A DNA stretch of 64,000 nt from Chitinophagaceae bacterium (GTDB lineage: Bacteria; Bacteroidota; Bacteroidia; Chitinophagales; Chitinophagaceae). The notes beneath the pieces are model-generated. The model had not been told where the DNA came from. It searched no databases and was given only the letters and a program-made list of their open reading frames with translations. Below, piece after piece: positions 46,449-55,972 of the stretch (the stretch's first letter is position 1; the number at the start of each line of letters is the position of its first letter). The position numbers were made by a program, and so were the translations under genes. The stretch spans positions 1,550,001 to 1,614,000 of the forward strand of contig JANINS010000003.1 in assembly GCA_024508725.1 (NCBI GenBank), written 5' to 3'.

Positions 46449-47555
46449 ATGCAGTACCGCAGAATGCCCATTGAAATAGAAGCACCTGAATGGATCGGGT
46501 ACGAGCACATCGAATGCAACTTATCCGAAAGTTCGTTTGCCGATCAACGACTGAGCGATCTCGGGATCTCTGTTGACGATCTCGTGCTGTTTTATGGACA
46601 TCACCGGGGAACACCCGGGTTGAGAGCGTGCATTGCAGCTGAGGCAATGTTGCAGGCCGATGACATACTGATCACTGCGGGGGCGGCATCCGCTTTATTT
46701 ATCGTGGCAACATCACTGTTGCAAAAAGGTGACCACCTCGTAGTGCAAAAACCAAACTATGGCACCAATATCGAAACACCGTTAGCCATCGGTGCAAACA
46801 TTTCTTTTCTGCAACTTCAATTCGACGATGCATTCAGGCTGGATGTAAACGAACTGGAACAACGGATCACTCCACAAACAAAACTCGTCAGCCTCACGTA
46901 TCCCCATAATCCCACAGGCGTTTCAATAGATGAAACAACATTGCACCAGCTGATCGCTGTAATAGAGAAACACAACGTGTTCCTGTTACTGGATGAAACA
47001 TACCGGGAAATGACGTTCACTACAAAGCTTCCGGTGGCAGCTTCGTTATCGGATAAAGTGATCAGCGTAAGCTCTATGTCAAAAGCCTACGGGCTGGCAG
47101 GTATCCGTATCGGCTGGATAGCATGTAAGAACAAAGCACTGATGGAAATTTTTCTCGCGGCAAAAGAACAGATCTTCATCACCAACTCGGTATTGGATGA
47201 AGCGGTAGCTTACCAGTACCTGCAGAAGAAAGACGTGTTATTTACACCTGTGAAAGAAAAGATCCTTGAGAATTTCAGGATAATGAAAACATTCATGCAA
47301 CAACAAGATGTGTTGGAATGGGTGGAGCCAGATGGTGGTTGTGTGTGTTTTCCCCGGGTTCGCAAAGAGATCGATATGGATATGCAGGTATTTCATGACC
47401 TGCTGCTGACTACACATAAAACTTACCTGGGCAGGGGTCATTGGTTTGATGAAGACCCCCGGTTTGTCAGGATCGGGTATGGATGGGAAACCCCTGAAAA
47501 ACTTTCTAAAGGGCTCAGGAATATTGTAGCTGTAGTAGAAGCGCTACAGAAGTGA
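46449..47555 (+). CDS. PLP-dependent aminotransferase, class I/II fold
   Basis: 368 residues. Fold-type I features: GHHRGTPGLRACIAAEA, ITAGAASALFIVATSLL, SLTYPHNPTGVSIDE (pyridine-ring contact), LLLDETYREM and the PLP lysine in SSMSKAYGLAGIRIGW. C-terminal WVEPDGGCVCFPRV and RFVRIGYGW are also typical. The substrate is unclear; the N terminus recalls amino-acid cyclising enzymes such as capreomycidine synthase, but this is a weak impression. No biosynthetic partners adjoin it. Confidence 0.88.
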   Translation: MQYRRMPIEIEAPEWIGYEHIECNLSESSFADQRLSDLGISVDDLVLFYGHHRGTPGLRACIAAEAMLQADDILITAGAASALFIVATSLLQKGDHLVVQKPNYGTNIETPLAIGANISFLQLQFDDAFRLDVNELEQRITPQTKLVSLTYPHNPTGVSIDETTLHQLIAVIEKHNVFLLLDETYREMTFTTKLPVAASLSDKVISVSSMSKAYGLAGIRIGWIACKNKALMEIFLAAKEQIFITNSVLDEAVAYQYLQKKDVLFTPVKEKILENFRIMKTFMQQQDVLEWVEPDGGCVCFPRVRKEIDMDMQVFHDLLLTTHKTYLGRGHWFDEDPRFVRIGYGWETPEKLSKGLRNIVAVVEALQK

Positions 47556-47661
47556 GTGTGTTGCACTTAACAGCGGAGAGAAGCAATTGCAGCTACAATT
47601 AACAACAGGAGCGTATATGTATGATGTAAGGTGTTTTTCATTCTGAGTATCACTGTTTCTA

Positions 47662-47985
47662 TTTTTCTTTTGGCTTGATCCAAAAGAAACCCGCCAGTAG
47701 TCGGGCAGGCAAAAGATCAAGACCAACAGCAACGCTCCGCGGCTTTGGTCTGGGCAGCGCCTCCCTATGTGTAACATGCTTTTATTGAGGACGTGGCTGA
47801 TAATGCAGGGGCGATGCTCGTGGTGCGAAGTTGTGCTCGCCTGGTGGGTGTACTAGACGCTGCAGTCTATCCTGGGAAAAAATATGCTGAAGCATTTTTT
47901 CCCTCCCGTTTATACGGAACCGGATAGCCTGAAGGCGTGGACTGCTTTTTAGTTGCCGTGAAGCACTTTGGAGAGCGTGCCTGGC
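47662..47985 (-). ncRNA. Candidate structured element, copy 3 (diverged, minus strand)
   Basis: Same architecture as copies at 55944 and 61411, read on the minus strand. It has a branched junction closed by CTATCC/GGATAG (47867-47927, 61 bases as in copy 1), the bulged 30-base hairpin (47721-47750) and the final hairpin with TTTCTTTTGG/CCAAAAGAAA and loop ATCAAG (47664-47689). Stem sequences differ from the other copies by paired changes while loops are kept. The right boundary is approximate. It lies in the gap 47556-48098, which has no gene. Could be an RNA or a non-autonomous mobile element. Confidence 0.6.
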
Positions 47986-48092
47986 TGATAACAGCAGCGT
48001 ATGCATCGTTTGAAACCAATATTGGTTTGCTCAACTTAAAACAGGCGCTTGCTTACTGACAAGCTAGCCCACATAGCCATTCATGACTTCTG

Positions 48093-48437
48093 CTACAACC
48101 GCTCATATAAACGCAACTTGCTTTGCAGGTGTGCCATTTGTTGCTGCATACCCGTAACACGTTTCAGCAGGTGGGAGATGGCTTCCAGCCCGGCCATATT
48201 GATGTCCAGTTCATAATGCAGGCGGATGTATTTCTCCAGTTCGTTCAACTGCGATTCGTTGATAAATTCCCGTTCTTCCTGTACGGTTATCTCGATGCTC
48301 CAATTCACCCATAGGTACCAAAGCCAGTGCAATACGGCATAGCCATGATCATCGGTCATATCTGTATGAACCATCAACCCACCGCATAATATATTAGAAA
48401 ACAGGCGTGCCCCGCCATGTTTCCGGTTTATACGCAA
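48093..48437 (-). pseudogene. Duplicated cbpM fragment with unrelated 5' end
   Basis: Positions 48099-48296 match cbpM at 52921-53118 with a single difference in 198 bases, covering its last 65 or so codons (QEEREFINESQLNELEKYIR ... RLYER). Beyond that, two bases are missing (after CTCGAT) and the match fades after about 16 more, so the reading frame continues into unrelated sequence (LHWLWYLWVNW). The first 45 codons are therefore not CbpM-like. It is best read as a fragment left by duplication, not as a working modulator. Confidence 0.8.
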
Positions 48438-48455
48438 GTTTCATAGATTTGGACT

Positions 48456-51400
48456 ATGACCCGGTTGAAAACCCTTGTTTTGCTTACCGTTTGTTTTCTG
48501 TTTTCCTATGATATCACCGCACAACGCGACAGTACCGCTAATCCAACCCTTCAGTCAGGTTTGCTTTACCGTAGTCAGCAATCACTGCATCCTTTACCGC
48601 AACCGGTTACTGCAAGAGGAGCTTCCACCACCGAAGCAGGTGACTGCTTTACCTGGACATACAAACTTAAAACAGGAGGCGGCGGTGCGCTTACTGTGCT
48701 TCAGGAAAGCTACACCATCAGCAGTGGCATAATTTACAGCGCCGGTTATACCACCAACGGGAGCGGGGGAGTGTATAAAGGTCTGTTGCAAAAGCTGGAT
48801 AGCACCGGTAACATTGCCTGGAGTAAGAGCTACGGGATGAACAATGCCGGATTGTTGTTTAACTCAGTAAGAGAAAGCAGCGATGGCAGGTTGCTGGTTT
48901 CAGGAACGGTTACTATCAGCGGTGTAAAACGAATGATACTTGCAAAGCTCGATCTGCAGGGTACGCCTATCTGGGCTAATGTACTGCAGGGTGATAATTA
49001 TAACGGCAGTGGTGTTACCGCAATGCCTTCAGGGGCTGCGGGTTTTACCGGTTATAATGATACGATGCTGGTGTTCGGTGTGGTGGATGTTAACGGCACG
49101 GTCAGCTGGCGTAAAGAAGTGAAAGCACTCCATACCATCAATGCCGCATGGATCTCCCGTTTTGATTATGATGGCTGGTACGTCACCGGCACGGGTAAGG
49201 ATTCTTCACGTAACGCCGGGGTGATCGTTAAAGTAAATACGAATACACGCAATATTGCCTGGATGCAGAAGCTCGGTGGCCCTGCTGCCAATTCAGATTT
49301 CATATTTCATGATCTCGAGTTTACCAATATACGTCCACGTATATCGGGTATCTTTTCAGAGAACGGTGGTAATTACCGGGTATTCAATCTAACAGTAAAT
49401 ACAACCAGCTGGCTCGAAGGCATGTATGTGTATGACGTGCCCGGCCTCGCTGTAGATACAACCGCCAGGACTACTATTGCACAATGGGCAGAAGTCATTG
49501 CTTTTTCCGGCAGCGCTACAGATCCTGATGTTTACGCCGTGAAGATGCTGAATGATTATAATTCCGCCACTCACTGGCGAAGGAAGTTCACCGGCCTCGG
49601 CATCCACTCACTGGTAAATACACAACGTTGTTTTGACGGCGGGTATATTTTCTCAAACAATCTTATTGCTGCGGCCACCAGCCAGGGATATTATGTAAAG
49701 GTCGACAGCATCGGCAGCATCAAAAATTGTGAGCCGCAGGATTTCCAGGTGAATGTCAGTAGCGAGGGCGTGAGCGGTATGATGATGACACCTGCCGCTA
49801 TTACCACCGCATGGTTGGCTTCACCTGTTACACTTACAGAAACAGTATTGAATCTTCCCTCAGTGGCAGAATGCAGGTCGTTGAACTGTCCTCCGCCTGT
49901 TGTTATAGACAGCTGCATCACCGGGTTTAGCCGTAAATACCGTAGCTCCAGTTTATGCGATCTTGGGAACAGCCTCGTGGTCTTAAATGATAATGACATT
50001 TTAGTGGTCGGCAGTATGCGTAACGATCCTTACAATGCTTCCACCGGTAATCATGCACTTGTCGCCAGGATCAACAAACGTGGGGAACTGCTGGCCAAAA
50101 AGAAAACAATGATCGGACATGGTTCCGGCTATATCTCTGCCGATACGCTGCTCGACGGTAACCTGCTGTTGGTGGCCAGTTCTGCTTATACCTCGCCGGT
50201 GAGTACAACGGATACCGGTTATTGGGTGATCACCAAGATGGACCGTAACCTGAATGTTATCTGGAGCAAGGCACTTATCTATTATTCGCCGTATTCCGCT
50301 TTTTACGGAATCGTTGAATCTGCAGACGGTAGTTTGTTCATCAATTTCGTAGAAGATCCTAACTTCTGCCAGAAAAGCAGCCTGATGAAATTAGACGCCT
50401 CGGGTAACTTTTTATGGCTGAAAGATTATACAGTTATCAATGCCTGTATCATTGGCTACCGTGGATCGATCACACAGGACGAGAACCATTTATACATTGC
50501 CAACTACGCCTCTTCCGGGTCCGTCGGGTCCTTGCTGATGAAAGTACGTAAAACCGACGGCTCTGTAGTATGGAGCAGGAGAATGCAGTTGAACGTACTC
50601 GTACAGATGGAAGCGGTGACCGATATCTCTTTCGTGGGAAACAAACTGGTGATGCATGGTTACGTTAGTTCCAGTTCGTCTTTGCCTTCTAAATGGCTGG
50701 TACATGTGGTAGATACCACGGGAAACCTGGTGCAGGCCAGGTATTTCCGCATCGGTACACAGAGTGCAAATTTCTCGAAGCTGCTGGTAACACGGGACCA
50801 GCATGTGGTGCTGGAAGGCAGTTCGACTGGTTATGCAAGATTCCTTAAACTGGACAGCAACCTGAACATCGTTCAAAGCAAAAGAGCTTTTACCCAGTTC
50901 AATGGAACCAGAGATATGAAAGAAGCTGCTGACGGCAGTTTTTATTCAGTAGGATTATTTGGAGGTGCCAGTGTCTATGAAGTAGATCTTTCCATAAAAA
51001 AATACAATAGAGACGGCGTGGCAGGAAGTTGTGCTGCGGATACAATGATATACGACACCGATATTCAGCCAATGGTATTTACTACTGTTTTGACGCAGGT
51101 CACCAGTCGTACGATCAGCCTTTATACGGTGCCGCAAACAGATTATGCCCATACGTTGCAGGAAAACCAGATCATGTGTCACCAGCCAGCCAATTGTAAC
51201 CAGCTTACTATCGCTGCACCACAGGGCATATGCAATAACCAGGCGCATACTGTGACTGTTGCCCGTAATAACGGTTGTTCGCTACCGGTATTTTTTATAA
51301 CAGATGATAAGATACAGGTGCTGGCCAGGACCGATTCATCGCTTTCCATTAAAGCCGTAACGGCAGGTGTATCGGTCATCAAAGCAAGGATCTTCAATGG

Positions 51401-52802
51401 TTGTTATTGGGTGGAAGCCGAGGCAAGCATCAACATCACCCTTTCGCAACTGGTGCTTGAGCTTGGGCCTGATAAAGTGCTCTGCAGTGGCAATACCTGC
51501 CAGTTGCATGCAGGGCCACAGTTCTTTAATTATTTATGGAACACCGGTTCAACTGATTCAGTCATCACCATCAACACACCGGGTAATTATTATGTTTCGG
51601 CTACCGACGCCTGCGGTTCTTTGTATTCCGATACCATCAAGATCGATCCGGCCCCTGCGGTTCCTTTGAACATAGGCAGCGACAGGGTGAAATGCAATAA
51701 CGATACGCTGCACCTCGATGCTCCGCCGGGCTTTATAAGCTATAGTTGGGGACCAGCCTATCATATTAATAGTTTTACTACACAACAGGTGATCGTGCAG
51801 CCGGATATTGATACCATATACTACCTGAAAGCAGAAAAAACACCGGGTTGTTTCGGGTACGATACACTGCGTGTCAAGGTAAATCATTCGCCGGTTATTC
51901 ACCTCGGCAATGATACCAGCTTTTGTTCGGGCAACAATATCATACTGGATGCAGGACCGGGTTTCCAGGTGTACCAGTGGAGTACGGGCAGCAACAATGC
52001 CCAGTTGGTGGTTAGTACCAAAGGTGCGTTCTCTGTGATCGGCACTGATGCGAACGGATGCCGTTCTTATGATACGTTACAGGTAGAGGAAGTATGGCCT
52101 AAACCGCTGGTTATGCTGGAAAAAAACCCGGGAATCTGTTCTGGCAGTATACGGGTGTTACAGGCAGGAACTTTCAGCAGTTACCTCTGGCATGATGGAA
52201 GCACCGCCTCATCTTTTACGGTAACAGGAACAGGGGTTTACCATGTAGCGGTGGCGAACAATTATGGATGTGAAGCTGGCGACACGGTTGCGGTGACTAA
52301 TTTATATCCTTTACCATCGCAGTTCTTACCCGCCGATACAGCGATATGCAGTTTTGGTTCGTTATTTCTTTCACCAAAAAACATGTTTACGGCTTATGCC
52401 TGGAGTACGGGTAGCAATAGTGCATCGATCGAAATAAAATCACCTGGTATCTATTCGCTGCAGGTAACAGATGCAAATGGCTGCATGGGCAGCGATACGG
52501 TGGAGGTAAAACCAAAAGAGTGTCTCGGCGGCTTATATATACCCAATGCTTTCACGCCTAACAAAGACGGGAATAATGATGTGTTTAAACCCTATGCCGG
52601 AGGAGTATTGGTAAGTTACCGAATGGATATTTACAACCGCTTTGGGCAACTGGTTCACAGCAGTACGGATCCAAACTCCGGTTGGGACGGAACGATCAAC
52701 AACGTTCCGCAAACTGCAGGAACTTATGTTTATTTCTGCAGGTATCAATTCCAGGGAGAACCTGCGGCGCACCAGAAAGGAACATTGCTACTGATACGGT
52801 AA
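48456..52802 (+). CDS. Giant T9SS type B cargo protein (gliding-motility-type C-terminal domain)
   Basis: 1448 residues. Signal peptide MTRLKTLVLLTVCFLFSYDITAQ-like (first 20: MTRLKTLVLLTVCFLFSYDI). Residues 50-480 and 510-920 are two propeller-like regions of WSKSYGMNNAGLLFNSVRES and GSLFINFVEDPNFCQKSS style. Then come about five Ig-like/PKD-type repeats (YLWNTGSTDSVITINTPGNY, YQWSTGSNNAQLVV, YAWSTGSNSASIEI). The last 90 residues form a CHU_C/type B sorting domain (LYIPNAFTPNKDGNNDVFKP, YNRFGQLVHSSTDPNSGWDG). It is probably secreted by T9SS and surface bound. It is bracketed by the duplicated cbpM sequence. Confidence 0.92.
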   Translation: MTRLKTLVLLTVCFLFSYDITAQRDSTANPTLQSGLLYRSQQSLHPLPQPVTARGASTTEAGDCFTWTYKLKTGGGGALTVLQESYTISSGIIYSAGYTTNGSGGVYKGLLQKLDSTGNIAWSKSYGMNNAGLLFNSVRESSDGRLLVSGTVTISGVKRMILAKLDLQGTPIWANVLQGDNYNGSGVTAMPSGAAGFTGYNDTMLVFGVVDVNGTVSWRKEVKALHTINAAWISRFDYDGWYVTGTGKDSSRNAGVIVKVNTNTRNIAWMQKLGGPAANSDFIFHDLEFTNIRPRISGIFSENGGNYRVFNLTVNTTSWLEGMYVYDVPGLAVDTTARTTIAQWAEVIAFSGSATDPDVYAVKMLNDYNSATHWRRKFTGLGIHSLVNTQRCFDGGYIFSNNLIAAATSQGYYVKVDSIGSIKNCEPQDFQVNVSSEGVSGMMMTPAAITTAWLASPVTLTETVLNLPSVAECRSLNCPPPVVIDSCITGFSRKYRSSSLCDLGNSLVVLNDNDILVVGSMRNDPYNASTGNHALVARINKRGELLAKKKTMIGHGSGYISADTLLDGNLLLVASSAYTSPVSTTDTGYWVITKMDRNLNVIWSKALIYYSPYSAFYGIVESADGSLFINFVEDPNFCQKSSLMKLDASGNFLWLKDYTVINACIIGYRGSITQDENHLYIANYASSGSVGSLLMKVRKTDGSVVWSRRMQLNVLVQMEAVTDISFVGNKLVMHGYVSSSSSLPSKWLVHVVDTTGNLVQARYFRIGTQSANFSKLLVTRDQHVVLEGSSTGYARFLKLDSNLNIVQSKRAFTQFNGTRDMKEAADGSFYSVGLFGGASVYEVDLSIKKYNRDGVAGSCAADTMIYDTDIQPMVFTTVLTQVTSRTISLYTVPQTDYAHTLQENQIMCHQPANCNQLTIAAPQGICNNQAHTVTVARNNGCSLPVFFITDDKIQVLARTDSSLSIKAVTAGVSVIKARIFNGCYWVEAEASINITLSQLVLELGPDKVLCSGNTCQLHAGPQFFNYLWNTGSTDSVITINTPGNYYVSATDACGSLYSDTIKIDPAPAVPLNIGSDRVKCNNDTLHLDAPPGFISYSWGPAYHINSFTTQQVIVQPDIDTIYYLKAEKTPGCFGYDTLRVKVNHSPVIHLGNDTSFCSGNNIILDAGPGFQVYQWSTGSNNAQLVVSTKGAFSVIGTDANGCRSYDTLQVEEVWPKPLVMLEKNPGICSGSIRVLQAGTFSSYLWHDGSTASSFTVTGTGVYHVAVANNYGCEAGDTVAVTNLYPLPSQFLPADTAICSFGSLFLSPKNMFTAYAWSTGSNSASIEIKSPGIYSLQVTDANGCMGSDTVEVKPKECLGGLYIPNAFTPNKDGNNDVFKPYAGGVLVSYRMDIYNRFGQLVHSSTDPNSGWDGTINNVPQTAGTYVYFCRYQFQGEPAAHQKGTLLLIR

Positions 52803-52914
52803 GTGTTAAACAAAGCCACCGCTGCACATGCGGCAAAATCGTTGACGTGTAATCAAAGGCATCGCGTTTTCTCTCAATGTTCAGTCTCATGGCAAATCGA
52901 ACGTGTTAACTACG

Positions 52915-53211
52915 CTACATCCGCTCATATAAACGCAACTTGCTTTGCAGGTGTGCCATTTGTTGCTGCATACCGGTAACACGTTTCAGCAGGTGGGAGA
53001 TGGCTTCCAGCCCGGCCATATTGATGTCCAGTTCATAATGCAGGCGGATGTATTTCTCCAGTTCGTTCAACTGCGATTCGTTGATAAATTCCCGTTCTTC
53101 CTGTACGGTTATCTCGATCAGCTCCAGTTCACCCAGTGAATGTATGAACCGTATATCGATGTTGTAACTGGTACAACATTCCTCGGCAGGTATCAGGTGT
53201 TTTTCGCTCAT
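52915..53211 (-). CDS. cbpM: Chaperone modulator CbpM
   Basis: 98 residues from the ATG at 53211, one base after the DnaJ-like gene's stop. MerR-like helical fold: LIPAEECCTSYNIDIRFIHS, then GLEAISHLLKRVTGMQQQMA, as in CbpM, which binds the J domain of CbpA and restrains it. The tight cbpA-cbpM order is the usual one. A near-identical copy of the last two thirds lies 4.8 kb upstream at 48099-48296. Confidence 0.85.
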   Translation of the reverse strand: MSEKHLIPAEECCTSYNIDIRFIHSLGELELIEITVQEEREFINESQLNELEKYIRLHYELDINMAGLEAISHLLKRVTGMQQQMAHLQSKLRLYERM

Positions 53212-53212
53212 A

Positions 53213-54145
53213 CTATTTGTTTTGAACAGTGGTTTTTGCCAGTTGCCTGAACAGTTCTTTTTGTTCTTCTGTAAGATCAACCGGTACCAGCACATGATAG
53301 GATACGATCAGGTCACCGGATGTGCCTTCTTTCTTATATACGGGAAAGCCCTTACCCTTCAGGCGCACCTTGGTGCCGTTCTGCGTACCCGGTTTTACCT
53401 TCAGCTTTACTTTACCATCAAACGTATCGATCATTACTTCTCCTCCCAGTACGGCAGTGTACAGGTCCAGGTCATGTGTAGTGTACAGGTCGTTGCCATG
53501 CCGCTTAAACACCGGGTCTTCTTCAATTACAAATGTGATGTACAGGTCTCCTTTTGGTCCGCCGTTCACGCCTTCACCACCATAGCCTTTCAGCCGTATC
53601 TTCTGCCCGTTCTCAACACCTGCAGGAATTGTGATGCGAATGTTCTTTCCGTTAACGGTGAGTGTTTGCTGGTGCGTTGTATAGGCATTACGGAGGGAGA
53701 GGTGCAGTTCGGCATCATAGTCGTGCCCCTTGTATTTTCGTGACGTAGTGCTGCTGCGACCGCCACCCTTGCCGAACATCGATTCAAAAAAATCGGAGAA
53801 ACCCTCTTCGTTGAACGAGCCCGAAAAACCTTCATTGCCTGCATACTGGTACTCATTGCCAAAACCACCGCCATAGGCCTGTTGCCCTTGCGACTGTTTA
53901 GCCCGCTCGTAAGCTTCCGCATCTTTCCAATGCTCACCGTACTGGTCGTACTTCTTACGCTTGTCGGGATCGCTCAGTACTTCATTGGCCTCGTTTACCT
54001 GCTGGAATGTTTTGTTGGCTGAAGCATCATTGGGATTGAGATCTGGGTGATACTGGCGTGCCAGCTTACGGTAAGCTTTTTTGATATCGGCATCCGATGC
54101 GTTCTTATCAAGCCCCAACACTTTATAATAATCGATAAAAGCCAT
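53213..54145 (-). CDS. cbpA: DnaJ-class co-chaperone, CbpA type
   Basis: 310 residues. J domain at 1-70 with HPD at 33-35 (ARQYHPDLNPND), a Gly/Phe-rich linker (GNEYQYAGNEGFSGSFNEEG), no zinc-finger CxxCxGxG repeats, then two C-terminal substrate-binding beta domains (NIRITIPAGVENGQKIRLKG and VKLKVKPGTQNGTKVRLKGK). This is the DnaJ type B/CbpA form, which stimulates DnaK. Co-transcribed with cbpM, its modulator. Confidence 0.93.
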   Translation of the reverse strand: MAFIDYYKVLGLDKNASDADIKKAYRKLARQYHPDLNPNDASANKTFQQVNEANEVLSDPDKRKKYDQYGEHWKDAEAYERAKQSQGQQAYGGGFGNEYQYAGNEGFSGSFNEEGFSDFFESMFGKGGGRSSTTSRKYKGHDYDAELHLSLRNAYTTHQQTLTVNGKNIRITIPAGVENGQKIRLKGYGGEGVNGGPKGDLYITFVIEEDPVFKRHGNDLYTTHDLDLYTAVLGGEVMIDTFDGKVKLKVKPGTQNGTKVRLKGKGFPVYKKEGTSGDLIVSYHVLVPVDLTEEQKELFRQLAKTTVQNK

Positions 54146-54205
54146 TGGAATGTTTTAAATAGTGAAGAGGGGAACTACAAATCTACGGAACTGGTGATAC
54201 AAGTT

Positions 54206-54275
54206 CCGCTCTTCGGCAGATGAAAACCCCGTGCTCGTAACGCTGACGCAGGAAGCCTCTCTCCAGCGTAGTAAA
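54206..54275. other. Gap with a diverged GACGCAGGAAG phrase
   Basis: CCCGTGCTCGTAACGCTGAC, then GCAGGAAGCCTCT, resembles the GTGCTTGTCATGCTGACGC, AGGAAGCATCT repeat near 55.9 and 62 kb. No gene in the 217-base gap around it. Confidence 0.4.
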
Positions 54276-54362
54276 GCTCACTCCCCCGAAGGCTGTGTTT
54301 GTACGGTATTGGGGTTGGCTTCCACCCCTTCGATACAATAAGCGATCAGCAGGCAGAGGCCG

Positions 54363-54614
54363 TTATGGCTGATCTCCATTTTGCGATGCTCGAATGATCA
54401 TTGACCAGCTATTGAACTGGTCTGCCATATAGGTAAGATCAGACGGTGCATGAGCCGAAAGGTCGATCCTTCCCGGGAACTTTTCCTGCAGCCATGCGAA
54501 TATCGATTTATCCCTGATATGGAGGTGCGTGTCGGTTAAACTGGTCTTTTTACCGGCATCTACCAGCGATAATAACTGGGCAGCCAGCGAAGTGTATCTT
54601 ATATAAAGGCTCAT
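54363..54614 (-). CDS. Small hypothetical protein
   Basis: 83 residues, soluble, with a helix-rich look (MSLYIRYTSLAAQLLSLVDA, WLQEKFPGRIDLSAHAPSDL) and a tryptophan near the C terminus. No domain recognised. Upstream of cbpA in the same orientation, with a 217-base gap between. Confidence 0.55.
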   Translation of the reverse strand: MSLYIRYTSLAAQLLSLVDAGKKTSLTDTHLHIRDKSIFAWLQEKFPGRIDLSAHAPSDLTYMADQFNSWSMIIRASQNGDQP

Positions 54615-54773
54615 AATGTAAGGTAGGCAATTGCCGGCTTCGATGGTGTTAAGGCTTGCAGTACATCAAAGTATGGTTGCATCGGTTACATGCAGCAACA
54701 ATGAGTATCGTTAATTATTCCGCTAATAACAAGAGTAGCCTGCTAATTGAAGTGATAAGTGTAAACCATTATC

Positions 54774-55082
54774 ATGGAAGCAAGAGGCGATATGTCTACC
54801 CTTAGTACAGTGATGAAATACCTGCAGGAAAAGGGATTCGACAACGAGTTTACCATAACAGGTGAGGGGCAGGTGCGATTAAAAGACCGGTTGTATGATC
54901 CCGGCGAAGTGAAGCTGATACGCACCTTCCGGTTCGAAGGAGAGTCAGATCCTTCGGAGCAGTCGATATTGTACCTGATCGAAACAGGGGACGGAACCAT
55001 TGGATATAATGTTGATGCTTACGGGATGTATTCGGATCACCTTAACGACAGCTATGCCCGGTTCATCCACGATCTTGGTTGA
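54774..55082 (+). CDS. Small hypothetical protein, acidic
   Basis: 102 residues; a second ATG at 54792 (MSTLSTVMKYLQEKGFDNEF) may be the real start. Pattern of helix, then strands (VRLKDRLYDPGEVKLIRTFR, ILYLIETGDGTIGYNVDAYG). Short proteins of this type are common in Bacteroidota and are sometimes labelled phosphoribosylpyrophosphate synthetase without support; I would not use that name. Function unknown. Confidence 0.68.
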   Translation: MEARGDMSTLSTVMKYLQEKGFDNEFTITGEGQVRLKDRLYDPGEVKLIRTFRFEGESDPSEQSILYLIETGDGTIGYNVDAYGMYSDHLNDSYARFIHDLG

Positions 55083-55310
55083 AGCTGGCATGTATTATCT
55101 TCCTGCCGCCCGCCTTCAAGGTATCGTTGTACAGATCATAAATGCGATGGATAAACCCCTGGTCACCAAAACGGTTCATCTCTCCAGTGGTGCAAAGAGA
55201 GAAAATAGAAAAGGTTTTAAGTTGCTTCTTAGCGATACTTTGAATAAGGTATATTAAGAGGGATGCTTTGGCTTAAAGGTGTTGTGCATAGATTTACCAA
55301 AATCACCCAT

Positions 55311-55787
55311 ATGAAATTCCTTTTCACTGTCTTGTTCGTTTTAGTTAGTGTTTATTCATTTGCACAGGAAGGCTTTTCAGAAAAGGACAGCATTGAACTT
55401 GTTGCACAAAAGGAGATCATTATCCTGAAAGGAAATTGCTGCAGTGGAAGCATCCCTTTTAAGATGGGTGTCATTACAAAAGATGGCGTGCTGGTATGGT
55501 TTGATGGTTTTGTAAAAATGAAAGAAAACTTACGAAAGCTTGTTCCGACCGAGAACATGAAAAGCAAATACGAAAAAAAGTTCGGTACCTCCGAAACGAT
55601 CAGCCATATAAACGGTGTGGTGTTAAAAAAGCAAGGCTGGGCAGATTCTCCGGAATACGTGGTAAAATTCAATCGTACCAACTTCGAGGAAGATGCAAGA
55701 ACCTTTCTCTCCTTTAAAAACCAGGAAGATGCCGAAGTTGTTTACCAGGCATTAGTGAAAATTGTTGCTATCGTTTTAGGCAAATAA
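55311..55787 (+). CDS. Exported hypothetical protein
   Basis: 158 residues from the ATG at 55311, where a signal peptide starts (MKFLFTVLFVLVSVYSFAQ); a start at 55263 would add 16 residues. The mature part has two adjacent cysteines (KGNCCSGSIPFK) and alternating strands. No known domain. Followed by a repeat-rich gap. Confidence 0.75.
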   Translation: MKFLFTVLFVLVSVYSFAQEGFSEKDSIELVAQKEIIILKGNCCSGSIPFKMGVITKDGVLVWFDGFVKMKENLRKLVPTENMKSKYEKKFGTSETISHINGVVLKKQGWADSPEYVVKFNRTNFEEDARTFLSFKNQEDAEVVYQALVKIVAIVLGK

Positions 55788-55850
55788 CTCCGCGATCTGA
55801 ATTCTTCATCAGGGCGACTTCGCACGTTTAATAAAAACACAAAGCCGGGC

Positions 55851-55972
55851 TGATGAATGTACAACGATCAATGTTTCATTCTTCAACTGAATGATGATGC
55901 CGGTGCTTGTTATGCTGACGCAGGAAGCATCTGCGGTTTGAATAGATCCCTCCTGCGTCGGGATGACAAGCT
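55851..55972. repeat. GTCATGCTGACGCAGG intergenic repeat, copy 1
   Basis: Unit ATTCTTCAACTGAATGATGA then TGCCGGTGCTTGTTATGCTG, ACGCAGGAAGCATCTG; followed at 55944 by AGATCCCTCCTGCGTCGGGA, TGACAAGC, which is its imperfect inverted partner. Further copies at 61913, 62081 and 62301. Confidence 0.65.

Noticed and set aside
55000-55257. 85-codon plus-strand frame after the acidic hypothetical gene
   Set aside because: Half lies inside the previous gene in another frame and it has no recognisable features; could still be real but I cannot support it.
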